The notes: generated by a model not told the origin, from the letters alone. Positions 1 through 10,499 are shown, counted from the first letter of the stretch. The stretch is DNA of 50,883 nt from Pseudomonadaceae bacterium (GCA_019745275.1 JAIETJ010000002.1:1-50883), one strand, 5' to 3'. Made by a program: numbers and translations.

Positions 1-606
1 GTGTGCGCAGAAGCCGGGGTTGAGGTTTTGACCTTGTTTGCCTTCTCCAGTGAAAACTGGCAGCGTCCGGCAGACGAAGTGGGCGCTTTGATGGCGTTGT
101 TTTTGCGTGCCTTGCGCGTTGAGGCGAGCAAGCTGAAAGACAATCAAATCAGCCTGCGTATTATTGGCGATCGCTCGCGCTTTCATCCTGAGTTGCAAGC
201 GGCAATGCTCGCGGCTGAGGCTGAAACAGCTGGGCCAAGTAAATTTATCCTGCAGGTAGCGGCTAACTACGGTGGCCAGTGGGACATCGTGCAGGCGGCG
301 CAAGCTTTGGCGCGCGAGGTCAAGGACGGACATTTGGCTGTAGACGCGATCAGCGCTCAGTTGCTGCAAGAGCGCTTGTCGACTGCCGATTTACCCTTGC
401 CAGACCTGTGTATTCGCACCGGCGGTGAACACCGCATTAGCAACTTTCTACTCTGGCAGTTGGCCTATGCCGAGTTGTATTTCTCCGATCTGCTCTGGCC
501 GGATTTTAAGCATCACGCCATGCGTGCGGCGTTGGCGGATTACGCAACTCGTCAGCGACGCTTCGGTAAAACTAGCGAGCAAGTCCAAGCTGAGGCCGGT
601 CAATAA
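1..606 (+). CDS. uppS: Undecaprenyl pyrophosphate synthase (partial, 5' end missing)
   Basis: Cis-prenyltransferase that condenses isopentenyl diphosphate onto farnesyl diphosphate to make the C55 lipid carrier for peptidoglycan and O-antigen. The gene runs off the left edge: only the last 201 residues are present, against about 250 in the family, so the GTG at position 1 is an internal codon and the N-terminal catalytic Asp/DGN region lies outside. Visible family motifs are FAFSSENW near the start, NYGGQWDI in the middle and RTGGEHRISNFLLWQ, whose Arg and Ser residues bind the IPP diphosphate. The stop overlaps the cdsA start by one base (TAATG), so the two are probably translationally coupled. 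The identification is secure. Confidence 0.97.
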   Translation: MCAEAGVEVLTLFAFSSENWQRPADEVGALMALFLRALRVEASKLKDNQISLRIIGDRSRFHPELQAAMLAAEAETAGPSKFILQVAANYGGQWDIVQAAQALAREVKDGHLAVDAISAQLLQERLSTADLPLPDLCIRTGGEHRISNFLLWQLAYAELYFSDLLWPDFKHHAMRAALADYATRQRRFGKTSEQVQAEAGQ

Positions 607-1436
607 TGCTTAAACAACGAATCTTAACGGCGCTGTGGTTGTTGCCGCTGGCTTTAGGCGGTTTCTTTCTGCTGGATGGTTGGCAGTTTGCGTTGTTTAT
701 TGGCGCGGTCGTGACCTTGGGTGCTTGGGAGTGGGCGCAGTTGGCCGGCTTTAGTGCTCAGCCGCTGCGGGTTGCTTACGGCGCGGGGGTGGCGGCGCTC
801 CTGTATGCGCTGTACTTGCTGCCGCAATTGGCGCCTTGGCTGCTATCGCTGTCGTTAGCGTGGTGGCTGTTAGCGGCGTTGCTGGTGGTGACATATCCGC
901 GCAGTAAGGCTTACTTGCATGCTCCGTTGAGTAAGCCGCTGATAGGTTTGCTGTTGCTGCTGCCAGCGTGGCAAGGGCTGATGTTGCTTAAGCAATGGCC
1001 GCAAGGCAACGCGTTAATCATTGCGGTAATGGTCTTGGTGTGGGGCGCCGATATCGGTGCCTATTTCGCTGGTCGCGCCTTCGGTAAACGTAAATTAGCC
1101 CCGCATGTCAGTCCCGGTAAAAGCTGGGAGGGCGTATTTGGTGGTTTGCTGACCTGCTTGTTGATTGCCCTAGCGATTGGTTTGTATCGCCATTGGACTG
1201 CCGTGCAATTACTGATTGCGCTGGTTTCGACTGCCTTGCTGGTGATGGTCTCGGTGCTTGGCGACCTGACTGAGAGCCTGTTTAAACGTGAGGCAGGGAT
1301 TAAAGACAGCAGCAATTTATTGCCCGGTCATGGCGGTATTCTCGATCGTATCGATAGCTTGACGGCGGCCATTCCGATGTTTGCTCTGCTGTTGCTGTTG
1401 GTCATCGATTGGTCGGTGAGCTGGGGTTCTTGGTGA
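606..1436 (+). CDS. cdsA: Phosphatidate cytidylyltransferase (CDP-diacylglycerol synthase)
   Basis: Integral inner-membrane enzyme that converts phosphatidic acid plus CTP to CDP-diacylglycerol, the precursor of all phospholipids. The 276-residue protein is almost entirely hydrophobic, with several membrane segments. It ends with the CDS signature at about residues 219-251 ([16 protein letters not shown] followed by [12 protein letters not shown]), which carries the metal-binding Asp residues. The ATG overlaps the uppS stop by one base, and its own TGA overlaps the GTG start of dxr (GTGA). This places it in the uppS-cdsA-dxr-rseP operon typical of gammaproteobacteria. Confidence 0.97.
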   Translation: MLKQRILTALWLLPLALGGFFLLDGWQFALFIGAVVTLGAWEWAQLAGFSAQPLRVAYGAGVAALLYALYLLPQLAPWLLSLSLAWWLLAALLVVTYPRSKAYLHAPLSKPLIGLLLLLPAWQGLMLLKQWPQGNALIIAVMVLVWGADIGAYFAGRAFGKRKLAPHVSPGKSWEGVFGGLLTCLLIALAIGLYRHWTAVQLLIALVSTALLVMVSVLGDLTESLFKREAGIKDSSNLLPGHGGILDRIDSLTAAIPMFALLLLLVIDWSVSWGSW

Positions 1437-2623
1437 GTCATTTGCAACAGATCACGGTGTTAGGTGCTACGGGCTCGATTGGCCTAAGCACGCTGGACGT
1501 CATCGCGCGGCACCCTGAGCGTTATCAGGTGTTTGCTCTGAGTGGTTTCACTCGTCTGCTTGAGCTTGAGGCGCTGTGTTTACGTTTTCGTCCACGCTTT
1601 GCCGTGGTGCCAACGAGCGCTGCGGCAGTAGCGTTACAAGGCGCGCTGCATTCGGGCGGTGTGAGTACCCGGGTGCTGGTCGGTGAAGCTGGGCTGTGTG
1701 AAGTAGCAGGGCACCCCGAGGTGGATGCGGTGATGGCCGCCATTGTTGGCGCGGCTGGCTTAAAGCCTACTTTGGCGGCGGTTGAGGCGGGCAAGAAAGT
1801 GCTGCTGGCCAACAAAGAAGCCTTGGTTATGTCTGGCGCCTTGTTTATGCAGGCGGTGCGCAAAAGCGGCGCGGTATTGCTGCCCATCGACAGCGAACAC
1901 AATGCTATTTTTCAGTGCTTGCCCGGTGATTATGCCCGCGGTTTAAGTCAAGTTGGGGTGCGTCGGATTCTGCTAACGGCCTCCGGCGGCCCGTTTCGGC
2001 AAACACCGCTTGAACAGTTGCGTGAAGTCACGCCAGAGCAGGCGTGCGCTCATCCAAACTGGTCGATGGGCCGTAAAATTTCGGTCGACTCGGCGAGCAT
2101 GATGAATAAAGGCCTCGAGTTGATCGAGGCCTGCTGGTTATTCGATGCCAAACCTGAGCAAATTGAAATTTTGATCCATCCGCAAAGCGTGATCCATTCG
2201 CTGGTGGATTATGTCGATGGTTCGGTGCTCGCGCAGTTGGGTAATCCGGATATGCGCACGCCCATCAGTCATGCCTTGGCGTGGCCCGAGCGGATCGACT
2301 CCGGTGTGGCGCCCCTAGACTTGTTCGCCGTGGCTCGCTTGGATTTCCAGGCGCCGGACGAATCGCGTTTTCCCTGCTTGCGGCTGGCGCGCGCGGCGGC
2401 CGAGGCAGGCGGCAGTGCACCGGCGTTGCTAAATGCGGCTAACGAAGTGGCGGTGCAGGCCTTTTTGCAGGGTCAAATTCGCTTTCCGCAAATCGCCGAT
2501 ATGATCGATGAAGTATTGAATATTGCTCCGGTGGTGGTGGTCGAAAGTCTTGCGGCTGTGTTTGCAGCCGATACTCAGGCCCGGGAAATTGCAGAGCAGT
2601 GGCTGCAGCGGCATGCCCGCTAG
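1433..2623 (+). CDS. dxr: 1-deoxy-D-xylulose 5-phosphate reductoisomerase
   Basis: Second enzyme of the MEP isoprenoid pathway: NADPH-dependent rearrangement and reduction of DXP to MEP, the target of fosmidomycin. I chose the GTG at 1433 (overlapping the cdsA stop as GTGA) over the upstream TTG at 1409. It gives a 396-residue protein, the usual length, starting [11 protein letters not shown]. Visible features are the NADPH-binding GATGSIG (residues 11-17), the metal-binding DSE at 153-155 and the MNKGLELIE segment near residue 224. It shares an operon with uppS, which acts later in the same isoprenoid supply route, and ispD lies further along the window. Confidence 0.96.
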   Translation: MSHLQQITVLGATGSIGLSTLDVIARHPERYQVFALSGFTRLLELEALCLRFRPRFAVVPTSAAAVALQGALHSGGVSTRVLVGEAGLCEVAGHPEVDAVMAAIVGAAGLKPTLAAVEAGKKVLLANKEALVMSGALFMQAVRKSGAVLLPIDSEHNAIFQCLPGDYARGLSQVGVRRILLTASGGPFRQTPLEQLREVTPEQACAHPNWSMGRKISVDSASMMNKGLELIEACWLFDAKPEQIEILIHPQSVIHSLVDYVDGSVLAQLGNPDMRTPISHALAWPERIDSGVAPLDLFAVARLDFQAPDESRFPCLRLARAAAEAGGSAPALLNAANEVAVQAFLQGQIRFPQIADMIDEVLNIAPVVVVESLAAVFAADTQAREIAEQWLQRHAR

Positions 2624-2638
2624 CGTCGGAGAAGGTTA

Positions 2639-3991
2639 ATGAGTGCGTTGTATATGCTCTTCGGTACATTAATAGCCCTTGGGGTATTAGTGACCATTCA
2701 TGAGTTCGGGCATTTCTGGGTGGCGCGCCGTTGCGGCGTCAAAGTACTGCGTTTCTCCGTCGGCTTTGGTGCGCCATTGTTGCGCTGGCATGATCGCCAG
2801 GGCACCGAGTTCGTGGTGGCGGCCATTCCGCTCGGTGGTTACGTCAAGATGCTCGATGAGCGCGAGGCTGAGGTCGCTCCTGAGCAATTGTCGCAAGCCT
2901 TTAATCGCAAGCCGGTAGGTCAACGTATTGCGATAGTTGCCGCTGGTCCCTTGGCCAATTTTATCTTGGCGTTCATTTTTTTCTGGCTGCTGGCCATGCT
3001 GGGTAGTCAGCAGGTGCGTCCGGTAATAGGCATGGTGGCGCCTGCTAGTTTGGCGGCGAATGCCGGGTTGCTCGCGGGACAAGAGTTGCTGGCCATCAAT
3101 GGTGAACCGGTTAGCGGTTGGGCGGCGGTTAATTTGCAGCTGGTTCGTCGTTTAGGTGAGAGCGGTACCCTTGAGGTGTCGGTGCAAGAAGCCGGCTCTA
3201 CGGTGCAAAGTCAGCACCAATTGCAGTTACATGATTGGCTGAAGGGTGTAGCTGAGCCTGACCCTATTAATGCGCTGGGTATTGAGCCTTGGCGTCCTGA
3301 AATAGCGCCTGTTTTGGCCGAGTTAGACCCAGAAGGCCCAGCCTACGCGGCAGGTTTTAAAATCGGTGATTTGTTGTTAACGCTTAACGGCGAACCACTT
3401 TCGCAGTGGCAGCAGGTCGTTGAGCGGGTGCGTGGGCTGGCTGGCGAAAAAGTAGTGTTTAGCGTGCAGCGTGCCGATCAACTGATCGACGTGTCGGTAA
3501 CCTTGGCTGCACGTGGCGATAGCGAAGCGCGCAGCGGTTATTTAGGTGCGGGGGTGCAGGCGCCGCAGTGGCCGGAGGAGATGCTCCGTCAGGTTAGCTT
3601 TAATCCAGCTGACGCTGTTGTTGAGGGCTTGCGGCGCACCTGGATGATGAGTGTGCTGACCCTCGACTCGATGAAGAAGATGTTGATTGGCCAGCTCTCG
3701 GTAAAAAACTTGAGTGGGCCGATAACCATTGCTAAAGTGGCGGGCGCTTCTGCTCAGTCGGGGCTTGGGGACTTTCTAAATTTCCTTGCTTATCTGAGCA
3801 TTAGCCTTGGGGTGCTGAATTTATTGCCGATACCCGTGCTTGATGGCGGGCATTTGCTGTTTTATCTGGTCGAGTGGGTCCGTGGGCGTCCTTTGCCGGA
3901 ACGAGTGCAGGCGTGGGGCATGCAGATCGGTATCAGCATGATTGTCGGGGTGATGTTGCTCGCCTTAGTAAATGATTTGGGTAGGCTGTAA
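2639..3991 (+). CDS. rseP: Site-2 intramembrane zinc protease RseP (MucP)
   Basis: Inner-membrane metalloprotease that makes the second cut in the anti-sigma factor (RseA/MucA) to release the envelope-stress sigma factor RpoE/AlgU. The 450-residue protein has the zinc-binding HEFGH at residues 21-25 in the first membrane segment. Two PDZ-like regions occupy the periplasmic middle, and the C-terminal NLLPIPVLDGGH carries the third ligand at Asp402. It starts 15 bases after dxr, with AGAAGG just upstream. The neighbour bamA makes the outer-membrane proteins whose misfolding starts this pathway. A hairpin terminator follows the gene. Confidence 0.97.
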   Translation: MSALYMLFGTLIALGVLVTIHEFGHFWVARRCGVKVLRFSVGFGAPLLRWHDRQGTEFVVAAIPLGGYVKMLDEREAEVAPEQLSQAFNRKPVGQRIAIVAAGPLANFILAFIFFWLLAMLGSQQVRPVIGMVAPASLAANAGLLAGQELLAINGEPVSGWAAVNLQLVRRLGESGTLEVSVQEAGSTVQSQHQLQLHDWLKGVAEPDPINALGIEPWRPEIAPVLAELDPEGPAYAAGFKIGDLLLTLNGEPLSQWQQVVERVRGLAGEKVVFSVQRADQLIDVSVTLAARGDSEARSGYLGAGVQAPQWPEEMLRQVSFNPADAVVEGLRRTWMMSVLTLDSMKKMLIGQLSVKNLSGPITIAKVAGASAQSGLGDFLNFLAYLSISLGVLNLLPIPVLDGGHLLFYLVEWVRGRPLPERVQAWGMQIGISMIVGVMLLALVNDLGRL

Positions 3992-4021
3992 GTCGCACGC
4001 GCAAGCGGGTTGCCTGTTTTT

Positions 4022-4050
4022 AATCTGCCGCCTTTTGCGGCAGATTTTTA
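4022..4050 (+). terminator. Rho-independent terminator between rseP and bamA
   Basis: A 10-bp perfect stem, AATCTGCCGC (4022-4031) paired with GCGGCAGATT (4037-4046), closes a 5-base loop and runs into TTTTTATT. It begins 30 bases after the rseP stop and lies directly before the bamA ribosome-binding site, so it should limit read-through into bamA. No promoter between it and bamA is obvious. Confidence 0.8.
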
Positions 4051-4077
4051 TTGTCAGTTTATATAAGAAAGGACTTC

Positions 4078-6480
4078 ATGAAACGTCTGCTCCTAACTGC
4101 GGTGCTTGCCGCACTGATGATCACCGAAGTTCACGCTGAGTCCTTCACTGTCTCCGATATTCGTGTCAATGGCCTGCAGCGGGTATCCGCAGGCAGCGTG
4201 TTTGGCGCTCTGCCGGTTAACGTTGGCGAAAAAGTCGATGACCGTCAGTTAGTCGAAGCCACGCGCGCACTGTTTAAAACCGGCTTTTTCCAAGATATTC
4301 AGCTGGGTCGCGATGGCGATGTGTTGATTGTCAGCGTGGTTGAGCGTCCGTCGATTTCGGGTATCGAGATTGAGGGCAACAAGGCGATTAAGACCGAAGA
4401 TCTGCTTAAAGGTTTGACTCAGTCCGGTTTGGCTGAGGGTGAGATTTTCCAGCGCGCCACCTTGGAAGGTGTGCGTAACGAACTGCACCGCCAGTACGTG
4501 TCGCAAGGTCGTTATTCGGCGGAAATTGAAGCGGAGGTCGTGCCGCAGCCACGTAACCGCGTAGCCCTGAAAATCAATATCAATGAAGGTACGGTCGCGG
4601 CCATTCAACACATCAACGTAGTGGGTAACAGCGTCTTCACCGATGAAGATCTTGGCGATTTATTTGAGCTGAAAACCACTAACTGGCTGTCGTTCTTCAA
4701 AAGTGATGACAAGTATTCGCGGGAAAAACTCTCTGGGGACTTAGAACGTTTGCGTTCCTACTACCTCGATCGCGGCTACATCCACATGGATATCACCTCG
4801 ACTCAAGTGTCTATTACCCCCGACAAGCAGCACGTCTACATCACGGTTAACGTCGATGAGGGCGATAAGTACACAGTTAGCAGCGTTAAGCTGAGTGGCG
4901 ATCTGAAAGTGCCAGAGCAAGAGCTCTCGGCCTTGTTGTTGGTTCAACCGGGACAGGTGTTCTCACGCAAGTTAATGACCACTACGTCGGAATTGTTGAC
5001 GCGCCGTTTGGGTAACGATGGTTACACCTTTGCTAACGTCAATGGTGTGCCAGAAGCGAATGATGATAACAATACCGTCGCTATTACCTTTGCTGTAGAC
5101 CCGTCTAAGCGGGCCTACGTAAATCGGATCAACTTTCGTGGCAACACCAAAACAGAAGATGAAGTGCTGCGCCGCGAAATGCGCCAGATGGAAGATGGCT
5201 GGGCCTCAACTTATTTGATTGATCAATCCAAGGTGCGCTTGGAACGCCTTGGTTACTTTAAAGAAGTTACTGTTGAAACACCGAAGGTGCCGGGCAGTGA
5301 CGATTTGGTCGATGTAAATTACAGTGTTGAAGAGCAAGCTTCAGGCTCTATTACCGCCAGTGTGGGTTTTGCTCAGAATGCTGGTTTAATTCTTGGCGGT
5401 TCGATCAGTCAAAATAACTTCCTCGGTACCGGTAACAAGGTTAACTTCGGCGTCACACGCAGTGAGTATCAGAGTGCGCTGAATTTTGGTTTTGTTGATC
5501 CGTATTGGACGGTGGATGGGGTAAGTTTGGGTTACAACGCCTTCTTCCGTAAAACCGATTACGATGAGCTGGATACCGATGTGTCGAGCTACTCTATTGA
5601 CAGTAAGGGGCTTGGGGCAACTATTGGCTATCCGTTAACTGAAACTTCACGGTTAACTTACGGTTTGACTGTGCAGCAGGACGATTTGAGTACTGGCTCT
5701 TACACCGTTCAGCAAATTCAAGACTTCTTTACTGACGAGGGTGAAAACTTTACTAACTTCAAGGCGTCTATAGGCTGGTCTGACTCCACCTTGAATAAAG
5801 GTGTGCTGGCCACTCGTGGCAGTTCGCAAAGCATCGTGTTGCAAGCCACTGTGCCAGGCAGCGATTTATCATTCTTCAAGTTAGACTATCGCGGCCAAGT
5901 TTTTCAGCCTCTGACCCAAGCGACCACTTTGCGCTTTCATAGTGAGCTTGGTTACGGCGATGGTTATGGTTCTAGCAATGGCTTACCGTTTTACGAAAAT
6001 TATTACTCTGGCGGTTTTGGGTCGGTGCGTGGTTTTCAAGATAGCTCGCTAGGTCCAAGAAGTACCCCAAGTCGGGCTTACCCTAATCAACCGGCTAATA
6101 GTGCCGCTAACGTTAATGCGTGCAATCCTAACACTGGTATATGCACTGATCCGGACCAAGATCCGTTACCTTTTGGCGGTAACGTGCTGGTTCAGGGGGG
6201 GGCTGAGTTACTGTTTCCCCTGCCATTTATTAAAGATCAAAGCTCGCTGCGGACATCCTTGTTTGTAGATGTTGGTAATGTTTTCCAGACTAACTGTGAT
6301 GGTTATGAGGCCGGCGAATGTGAGTCGCCAAATCTGGGTGACTTGGCAATTTCCACCGGCGTTGGTTTAACCTGGATTACCGGTTTTGGCCCGCTGAGCT
6401 TCAGCTTGGCAGCGCCAGTTAAGAAGCCGGACAACGCCGAAACTCAGATATTCCAGTTTTCCCTTGGTCAGACTTTTTAA
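4078..6480 (+). CDS. bamA: Outer-membrane protein assembly factor BamA
   Basis: Central beta-barrel of the BAM complex that folds and inserts outer-membrane proteins. I chose ATG 4078 over TTG 4051 because it follows AAGAAAGGA at good spacing and begins directly with a signal peptide (MKRLLLTAVLAALMITEVHA). The 800-residue protein has five POTRA domains (about residues 21-420) and a C-terminal 16-strand barrel. The VRGF motif of the L6 loop is at 650-653, and the protein ends in Phe (SLGQTF), the usual barrel signature. Two short Cys pairs (CNPNTGIC and CDGYEAGEC) lie in the C-terminal part and may form loop disulfides. The downstream neighbour is the chaperone gene skp. Confidence 0.97.
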   Translation: MKRLLLTAVLAALMITEVHAESFTVSDIRVNGLQRVSAGSVFGALPVNVGEKVDDRQLVEATRALFKTGFFQDIQLGRDGDVLIVSVVERPSISGIEIEGNKAIKTEDLLKGLTQSGLAEGEIFQRATLEGVRNELHRQYVSQGRYSAEIEAEVVPQPRNRVALKININEGTVAAIQHINVVGNSVFTDEDLGDLFELKTTNWLSFFKSDDKYSREKLSGDLERLRSYYLDRGYIHMDITSTQVSITPDKQHVYITVNVDEGDKYTVSSVKLSGDLKVPEQELSALLLVQPGQVFSRKLMTTTSELLTRRLGNDGYTFANVNGVPEANDDNNTVAITFAVDPSKRAYVNRINFRGNTKTEDEVLRREMRQMEDGWASTYLIDQSKVRLERLGYFKEVTVETPKVPGSDDLVDVNYSVEEQASGSITASVGFAQNAGLILGGSISQNNFLGTGNKVNFGVTRSEYQSALNFGFVDPYWTVDGVSLGYNAFFRKTDYDELDTDVSSYSIDSKGLGATIGYPLTETSRLTYGLTVQQDDLSTGSYTVQQIQDFFTDEGENFTNFKASIGWSDSTLNKGVLATRGSSQSIVLQATVPGSDLSFFKLDYRGQVFQPLTQATTLRFHSELGYGDGYGSSNGLPFYENYYSGGFGSVRGFQDSSLGPRSTPSRAYPNQPANSAANVNACNPNTGICTDPDQDPLPFGGNVLVQGGAELLFPLPFIKDQSSLRTSLFVDVGNVFQTNCDGYEAGECESPNLGDLAISTGVGLTWITGFGPLSFSLAAPVKKPDNAETQIFQFSLGQTF

Positions 6481-6528
6481 CCAACGTTTAATTATTAACG
6501 ACAATAGATTTGTTATAGGAGTAACGAA

Positions 6529-7032
6529 GTGCGTAAGTTGACTCAAGTGGTTCTGTGCATGGCAGCTTTGATGGCCACTCCGGCTTTTGCTGAGATGAAA
6601 ATAGCCGTAATGAACTATCAGATGGCGTTACTCGAGTCTGACTCGGCTAAGCGTTATGCGGTAGACGCCGAGAAGAAGTTTGGTCCGCAACTGACCAAGC
6701 TCAAATCGTTGGAAAGCGGTGCCAAAACTATTCAAGATAAGTTGGTTAAAGGCGGCGATAAAATGCAGCAAGGCGAGCGTGAGCGCCTTGAGTTGGAGTT
6801 CAAGCAAAAAGCCCGCGACTTCCAATTTCAGTCCAAAGAGCTTAACGAAGCTAAAGCCGTTGCCGATCGTGAAATGCTTAAGCAGTTAAAGCCGAAACTG
6901 GATAAAGCTGTTGAAGAGGTTATCAAGCAAGGCAATTATGACTTGGTGCTTGAGCGTGGTGCAGTGGTCGATGTTAAGCCGCAGTACGACATTACTCGGC
7001 AAGTTATCGAGCGTATGAATCAGCAGCGCTAA
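6529..7032 (+). CDS. skp: Periplasmic chaperone Skp/OmpH
   Basis: Trimeric periplasmic chaperone that holds unfolded outer-membrane proteins between the Sec translocon and BamA. The 167-residue product starts at GTG after TAGGAG at 6516-6521. It has a signal peptide ending in TPAFA (residues 17-21), then a charged, Lys/Glu-rich helical middle expected to form the coiled-coil tentacles, and a short beta C-terminus. It lies between bamA and lpxD, the order common to Pseudomonas and enterics. The GTG start is the only unusual point. Confidence 0.95.
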   Translation: MRKLTQVVLCMAALMATPAFAEMKIAVMNYQMALLESDSAKRYAVDAEKKFGPQLTKLKSLESGAKTIQDKLVKGGDKMQQGERERLELEFKQKARDFQFQSKELNEAKAVADREMLKQLKPKLDKAVEEVIKQGNYDLVLERGAVVDVKPQYDITRQVIERMNQQR

Positions 7033-7034
7033 TC

Positions 7035-8093
7035 ATGACTTCGGTAACTTTTACCCTCGGCCAGTTAGCAGATCGTTTAGGTGCGACTTTACGTGGTGCG
7101 GCGGATATGCCCATCACCGGTCTTGCCACCCTGCAAGAAGCGCAAGCTGGGCAACTGAGCTTTTTAGCCAATCCACAGTACCGCAAGTTTTTAGCCGATA
7201 ACCAAGCCGCGGCAGTGTTGCTGTCGCCGGAGGATGTCGAAGGTTATAGCGGTGCTGCGTTAATTGTGGCTAACCCGTATTTGTCCTTTGCACAGTTATC
7301 GCATTTGTTCGACCCTCGCCCGGTGTCCATGGCTGGCGCACATCCGACTGCGGTAATTGCGGGCGATGCCCAGGTAGATGCCAGTGCCAGCATTGGCCCT
7401 TATGTGGTGATCGAGAGCGGCGCAAAAATTGCTGCTGGGGTCACTGTTGGCGCGCATTGCTTCATCGGGGCACGCTCAGAAATTGCCGAGAACGGTTGGC
7501 TCGCGCCACGGGTCACCCTCTATCACGATGTACGCATCGGTAAACGAGTGGTGATACACACGGGTGTGGTACTCGGCGCTGATGGTTTTGGCTTTGCTAA
7601 TGATAAAGGCATCTGGCAAAAAATAGCCCAAATTGGCGGTGTGTTAATCGGTGATGACGTCGATATTGGCGCTAATACCACGATTGATCGCGGAGCATTG
7701 GGTGACACCGTCATTGGTGATGGGGTCAAGCTAGACAATCTGATCATGATTGCGCATAACGTGCAGGTCGGTGACCACAGCGCCATGGCTGGTGGCGCTG
7801 GTATTTCTGGCAGTAGCAAGATTGGCAAGCATTGCATGCTCGCTGGACGGGTAGGTTTGGTTGGGCATATTGATGTTTGTGACAACGTGTTTGTCACGGG
7901 CATGACCATGGTTACCCGTTCAATCACTGAGCCGGGCTCTTATTCATCGGGTACCGCCATGCAGCCTTCGGCCGAATGGCGCAAGAGCGCGGCCCGTTTT
8001 CGTCAATTAGATGATATGGCGCGCCGACTGCAACAGTTAGAAAAGCGTCTGGCGGCCGTGACTGTAAGCGATCAGGACTCATCAGAGGCCTAA
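7035..8093 (+). CDS. lpxD: UDP-3-O-(3-hydroxyacyl)glucosamine N-acyltransferase
   Basis: Third step of lipid A synthesis: N-acylation of UDP-3-O-acyl-glucosamine by hydroxyacyl-ACP in the cytoplasm. The 352-residue protein has an N-terminal uridine-binding domain (about residues 1-100), a long left-handed beta-helix of hexapeptide repeats (about 105-320) and a C-terminal helix. The catalytic His is His241 in IMIAHN. It starts two bases after the skp stop and is followed by fabZ, lpxA and lpxB, the standard lipid A cluster. Confidence 0.97.
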   Translation: MTSVTFTLGQLADRLGATLRGAADMPITGLATLQEAQAGQLSFLANPQYRKFLADNQAAAVLLSPEDVEGYSGAALIVANPYLSFAQLSHLFDPRPVSMAGAHPTAVIAGDAQVDASASIGPYVVIESGAKIAAGVTVGAHCFIGARSEIAENGWLAPRVTLYHDVRIGKRVVIHTGVVLGADGFGFANDKGIWQKIAQIGGVLIGDDVDIGANTTIDRGALGDTVIGDGVKLDNLIMIAHNVQVGDHSAMAGGAGISGSSKIGKHCMLAGRVGLVGHIDVCDNVFVTGMTMVTRSITEPGSYSSGTAMQPSAEWRKSAARFRQLDDMARRLQQLEKRLAAVTVSDQDSSEA

Positions 8094-8140
8094 TCCGCGA
8101 ACGTTACGCGGCTCCAATCTTCACTACAGGCTGCTCAGAT

Positions 8141-8581
8141 ATGATGGACATCAATCAGATTCGCGAATACCTACCGCATCGCTACCCTTTCTTGTTGGTT
8201 GATCGGGTTGAGACGATCGATCTCGATGCCAAGCAGATTATCGCTTACAAAAATGTGTCCATTAATGAGCCGTTTTTTGACGGGCATTTCCCGCAGTTTC
8301 CGATTATGCCGGGTGTGTTGATTATTGAAGCCATGGCCCAAGCGGCTGGCTTGCTCGGCTTCAAAATGATGGATGTAAAGCCTGGGCATGGCGTGCTGTA
8401 TCTGTTTGTCGGCTCCGACAAATTGCGTTTTCGCCAGCCTGTAGTGCCTGGCGACAAGTTGGTGCTAGAAGCTAAATTTATTAGCAGCAAGCGCGGTATT
8501 TGGAAATTTGCTTGTAAAGCCTTGGTCGATGGCAAAGAAGTTTGCTCGGCTGAAATCATCTGTGCGGAACGCAAAGTATGA
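8141..8581 (+). CDS. fabZ: 3-hydroxyacyl-[ACP] dehydratase FabZ
   Basis: Dehydrates 3-hydroxyacyl-ACP in fatty-acid elongation and so competes with LpxA and LpxD for the same substrate. The protein has 146 residues and a hot-dog fold. Catalytic His49 is in [13 protein letters not shown] and Glu63 is in LIIEAMAQ. Two adjacent ATGs (8141 and 8144) are possible; the first is used because it matches the usual MMDIN start of the family in this genus. The last four bases overlap lpxA (ATGA). Confidence 0.97.
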   Translation: MMDINQIREYLPHRYPFLLVDRVETIDLDAKQIIAYKNVSINEPFFDGHFPQFPIMPGVLIIEAMAQAAGLLGFKMMDVKPGHGVLYLFVGSDKLRFRQPVVPGDKLVLEAKFISSKRGIWKFACKALVDGKEVCSAEIICAERKV

Positions 8582-9354
8582 GTTTGATTGACCCTCGCGC
8601 CATTATCGATCCGACAGCCAAGCTGGCGGATGACGTTCAAGTCGGCCCTTGGTCGATCATTGGGCCGGATGTGGAGATCGCTGAGGGTACTGTGATTGGC
8701 CCGCATGTGATCATTAAAGGGCCGACCAAAATTGGCCGGCACAACCGTATTTACCAGTTTTCCTCGGTGGGTGAAGACACCCCGGATCTGAAATACAAGG
8801 GTGAAGACACTCGCTTGGTAATCGGCGATCACAACGTGATCCGTGAAGGTGTGACCATTCACCGCGGGACCATCCAAGATCGCGCCGAGACCACCATTGG
8901 CGACCATAACCTGCTGATGGCGTATGTGCATATTGGTCACGACAGCGTGATTGCTAACCATTGTATTTTGGTCAACAACACCGCCTTAGCTGGCCATGTG
9001 CTGGTTGACGATTGGGCGATTTTGTCTGGATTTACCTTGGTTCACCAGTTCTGCCGGATCGGTGCTCATAGCTTCTCTGGCATGGGTACTGCGATTGGTA
9101 AGGATGTACCGGCGTTCGTCACTGTGGTGGGCAATCCGGCAGAAGCGCGCAGCATGAATTTTGAAGGCATGCGCCGGCGTGGTTTCAGCGCTGAGGCGAT
9201 TCAAGCGTTGCGTCGCTGCTACAAAATTGTCTACCGCCAAGGCCTGACCATCGAGCAAGCGTTGAGCGAAATGGCTGAGATGGCTGCCGAATTTCCAGAG
9301 GTCGCGCTATTTCGTGATTCAGTGCAGTCCTCCACGCGCGGTATTACCCGCTGA
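8578..9354 (+). CDS. lpxA: UDP-N-acetylglucosamine O-acyltransferase
   Basis: First step of lipid A synthesis: transfer of a 3-hydroxyacyl chain from ACP to the 3-OH of UDP-GlcNAc. The 258-residue protein has an N-terminal hexapeptide-repeat beta-helix (about residues 1-190) and a helical C-terminus. The catalytic His is His121 in YVHIGHD. The start overlaps fabZ by four bases (ATGA). The TGA stop at 9352-9354 is immediately involved in the start question for lpxB, where CTG 9351 overlaps it. Confidence 0.97.
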   Translation: MSLIDPRAIIDPTAKLADDVQVGPWSIIGPDVEIAEGTVIGPHVIIKGPTKIGRHNRIYQFSSVGEDTPDLKYKGEDTRLVIGDHNVIREGVTIHRGTIQDRAETTIGDHNLLMAYVHIGHDSVIANHCILVNNTALAGHVLVDDWAILSGFTLVHQFCRIGAHSFSGMGTAIGKDVPAFVTVVGNPAEARSMNFEGMRRRGFSAEAIQALRRCYKIVYRQGLTIEQALSEMAEMAAEFPEVALFRDSVQSSTRGITR

Positions 9355-10499
9355 GCCGGCCAGTACCTTTACGCGTAGCCTTGGTTGCGGGTGAAGCCTC
9401 CGGCGACATTCTTGGCGCGGGTTTGATGCAGTCGTTGCGTATCCAGCGTCCAGATATTGAGTTTATTGGGGTTGGCGGGCCATTAATGCAGGCGCAAGGA
9501 CTCAGCTCCTATTTCCCGATGGAGCGCCTGTCGGTAATGGGCTTGGTTGAGGTCTTGGGTCGTCTGCCGGAGTTATTGGCGCGGCGTAAACGCTTAATTA
9601 ACACCCTGATTGAACAAGCCCCGGATGTGTTTATTGGCATCGATGCGCCGGATTTCACCCTTAATATCGAGCTTAAGCTGCGCCGTGCCGGGATTAAAAC
9701 CGTGCATTACGTGAGTCCCTCCGTGTGGGCGTGGCGGCAGAAGCGGGTGCTGAAAATCCGCGAAGGCTGTGACTTGATGCTGACGCTGCTGCCTTTTGAG
9801 GCGCAGTTTTACCAGGCGCAACAGGTTCCGGTGCGTTTTGTTGGGCATCCGCTGGCCAATACCATACCGCTGCAGCTCGACCGCTGTGCTGCTCGTGTGG
9901 CTCTGGACTTGCCAGAGAGTGGCCCGCTGCTGGCGTTAATGCCCGGCAGTCGAGGTGGTGAGGTAGGCAAGCTTGGTGCGCTATTTTTTGATACGGCGCA
10001 GTTGCTTTTGCAAAGTCGGCCCGATCTACGCTTTGTCTTGCCGTGCGCCAGCCCGCAGCGCCGCACGCAAATCGAAGCCTTATTGGTTGGGCGCAACTTG
10101 CCTTTGACCTTGCTTGATGGCCAGTCCCACGAGGCGTTAGCAGCCTGTGATGCGGTGTTAATCGCCTCGGGCACGGCAACACTTGAGGCCTTATTGTGTA
10201 AGCGGCCAATGGTGGTGGCCTACAAGGTGGCACCGTTGACCTATTGGATTCTCAAACAATTGGTTAAAAGCACCTACCTGTCGCTGCCTAATCTGCTCGC
10301 CGGTCGCGCTTTGGTGCCCGAGTTGATTCAGGATGCAGCCACACCTTGCGCTTTGGCTGAACAGATATTGCCGTTGTTAGACGATGGCGTTAGCCAAACC
10401 CTTGAATTCGCCGCCATTCATCAGTGTTTACGGTTGGATGCTTCAACCCAGGCCGCAGAAGCGGTGCTCGCTTTGACGGCAGCACAGCCATGTCTTTAG
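9351..10499 (+). CDS. lpxB: Lipid A disaccharide synthase (possible CTG start)
   Basis: Joins UDP-2,3-diacylglucosamine and lipid X into the beta-1,6-linked lipid A disaccharide at the inner membrane. The motifs [23 protein letters not shown] and SGTATLEA are typical of the family. The start is odd. The only ATG, GTG or TTG between the upstream in-frame stop (9315-9317) and the conserved VAGEASGD is TTG 9381, which removes the first beta strand (LRVAL). CTG 9351, overlapping the lpxA stop as CTGA, restores an 11-residue leader and gives 382 residues. I list the gene from 9351 as the better fit; the alternative is 9381 (372 residues). The function is secure but the start is not. Confidence 0.9.
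   Translation: MSRPVPLRVALVAGEASGDILGAGLMQSLRIQRPDIEFIGVGGPLMQAQGLSSYFPMERLSVMGLVEVLGRLPELLARRKRLINTLIEQAPDVFIGIDAPDFTLNIELKLRRAGIKTVHYVSPSVWAWRQKRVLKIREGCDLMLTLLPFEAQFYQAQQVPVRFVGHPLANTIPLQLDRCAARVALDLPESGPLLALMPGSRGGEVGKLGALFFDTAQLLLQSRPDLRFVLPCASPQRRTQIEALLVGRNLPLTLLDGQSHEALAACDAVLIASGTATLEALLCKRPMVVAYKVAPLTYWILKQLVKSTYLSLPNLLAGRALVPELIQDAATPCALAEQILPLLDDGVSQTLEFAAIHQCLRLDASTQAAEAVLALTAAQPCL

Noticed and set aside
4051..4077. TTG start for bamA nine codons upstream
   Set aside because: It would put a charged stretch before the signal peptide and lies at the end of a terminator; ATG 4078 has a good ribosome-binding site.
6019..6345. Cys pairs in the BamA C-terminal part as a sign of an unusual variant
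   Set aside because: Cys pairs in extracellular loops also occur in E. coli BamA, so this is ordinary.
8245..8961. 238-codon antisense frame over fabZ and lpxA
   Set aside because: It crosses two real genes and lacks domain features.
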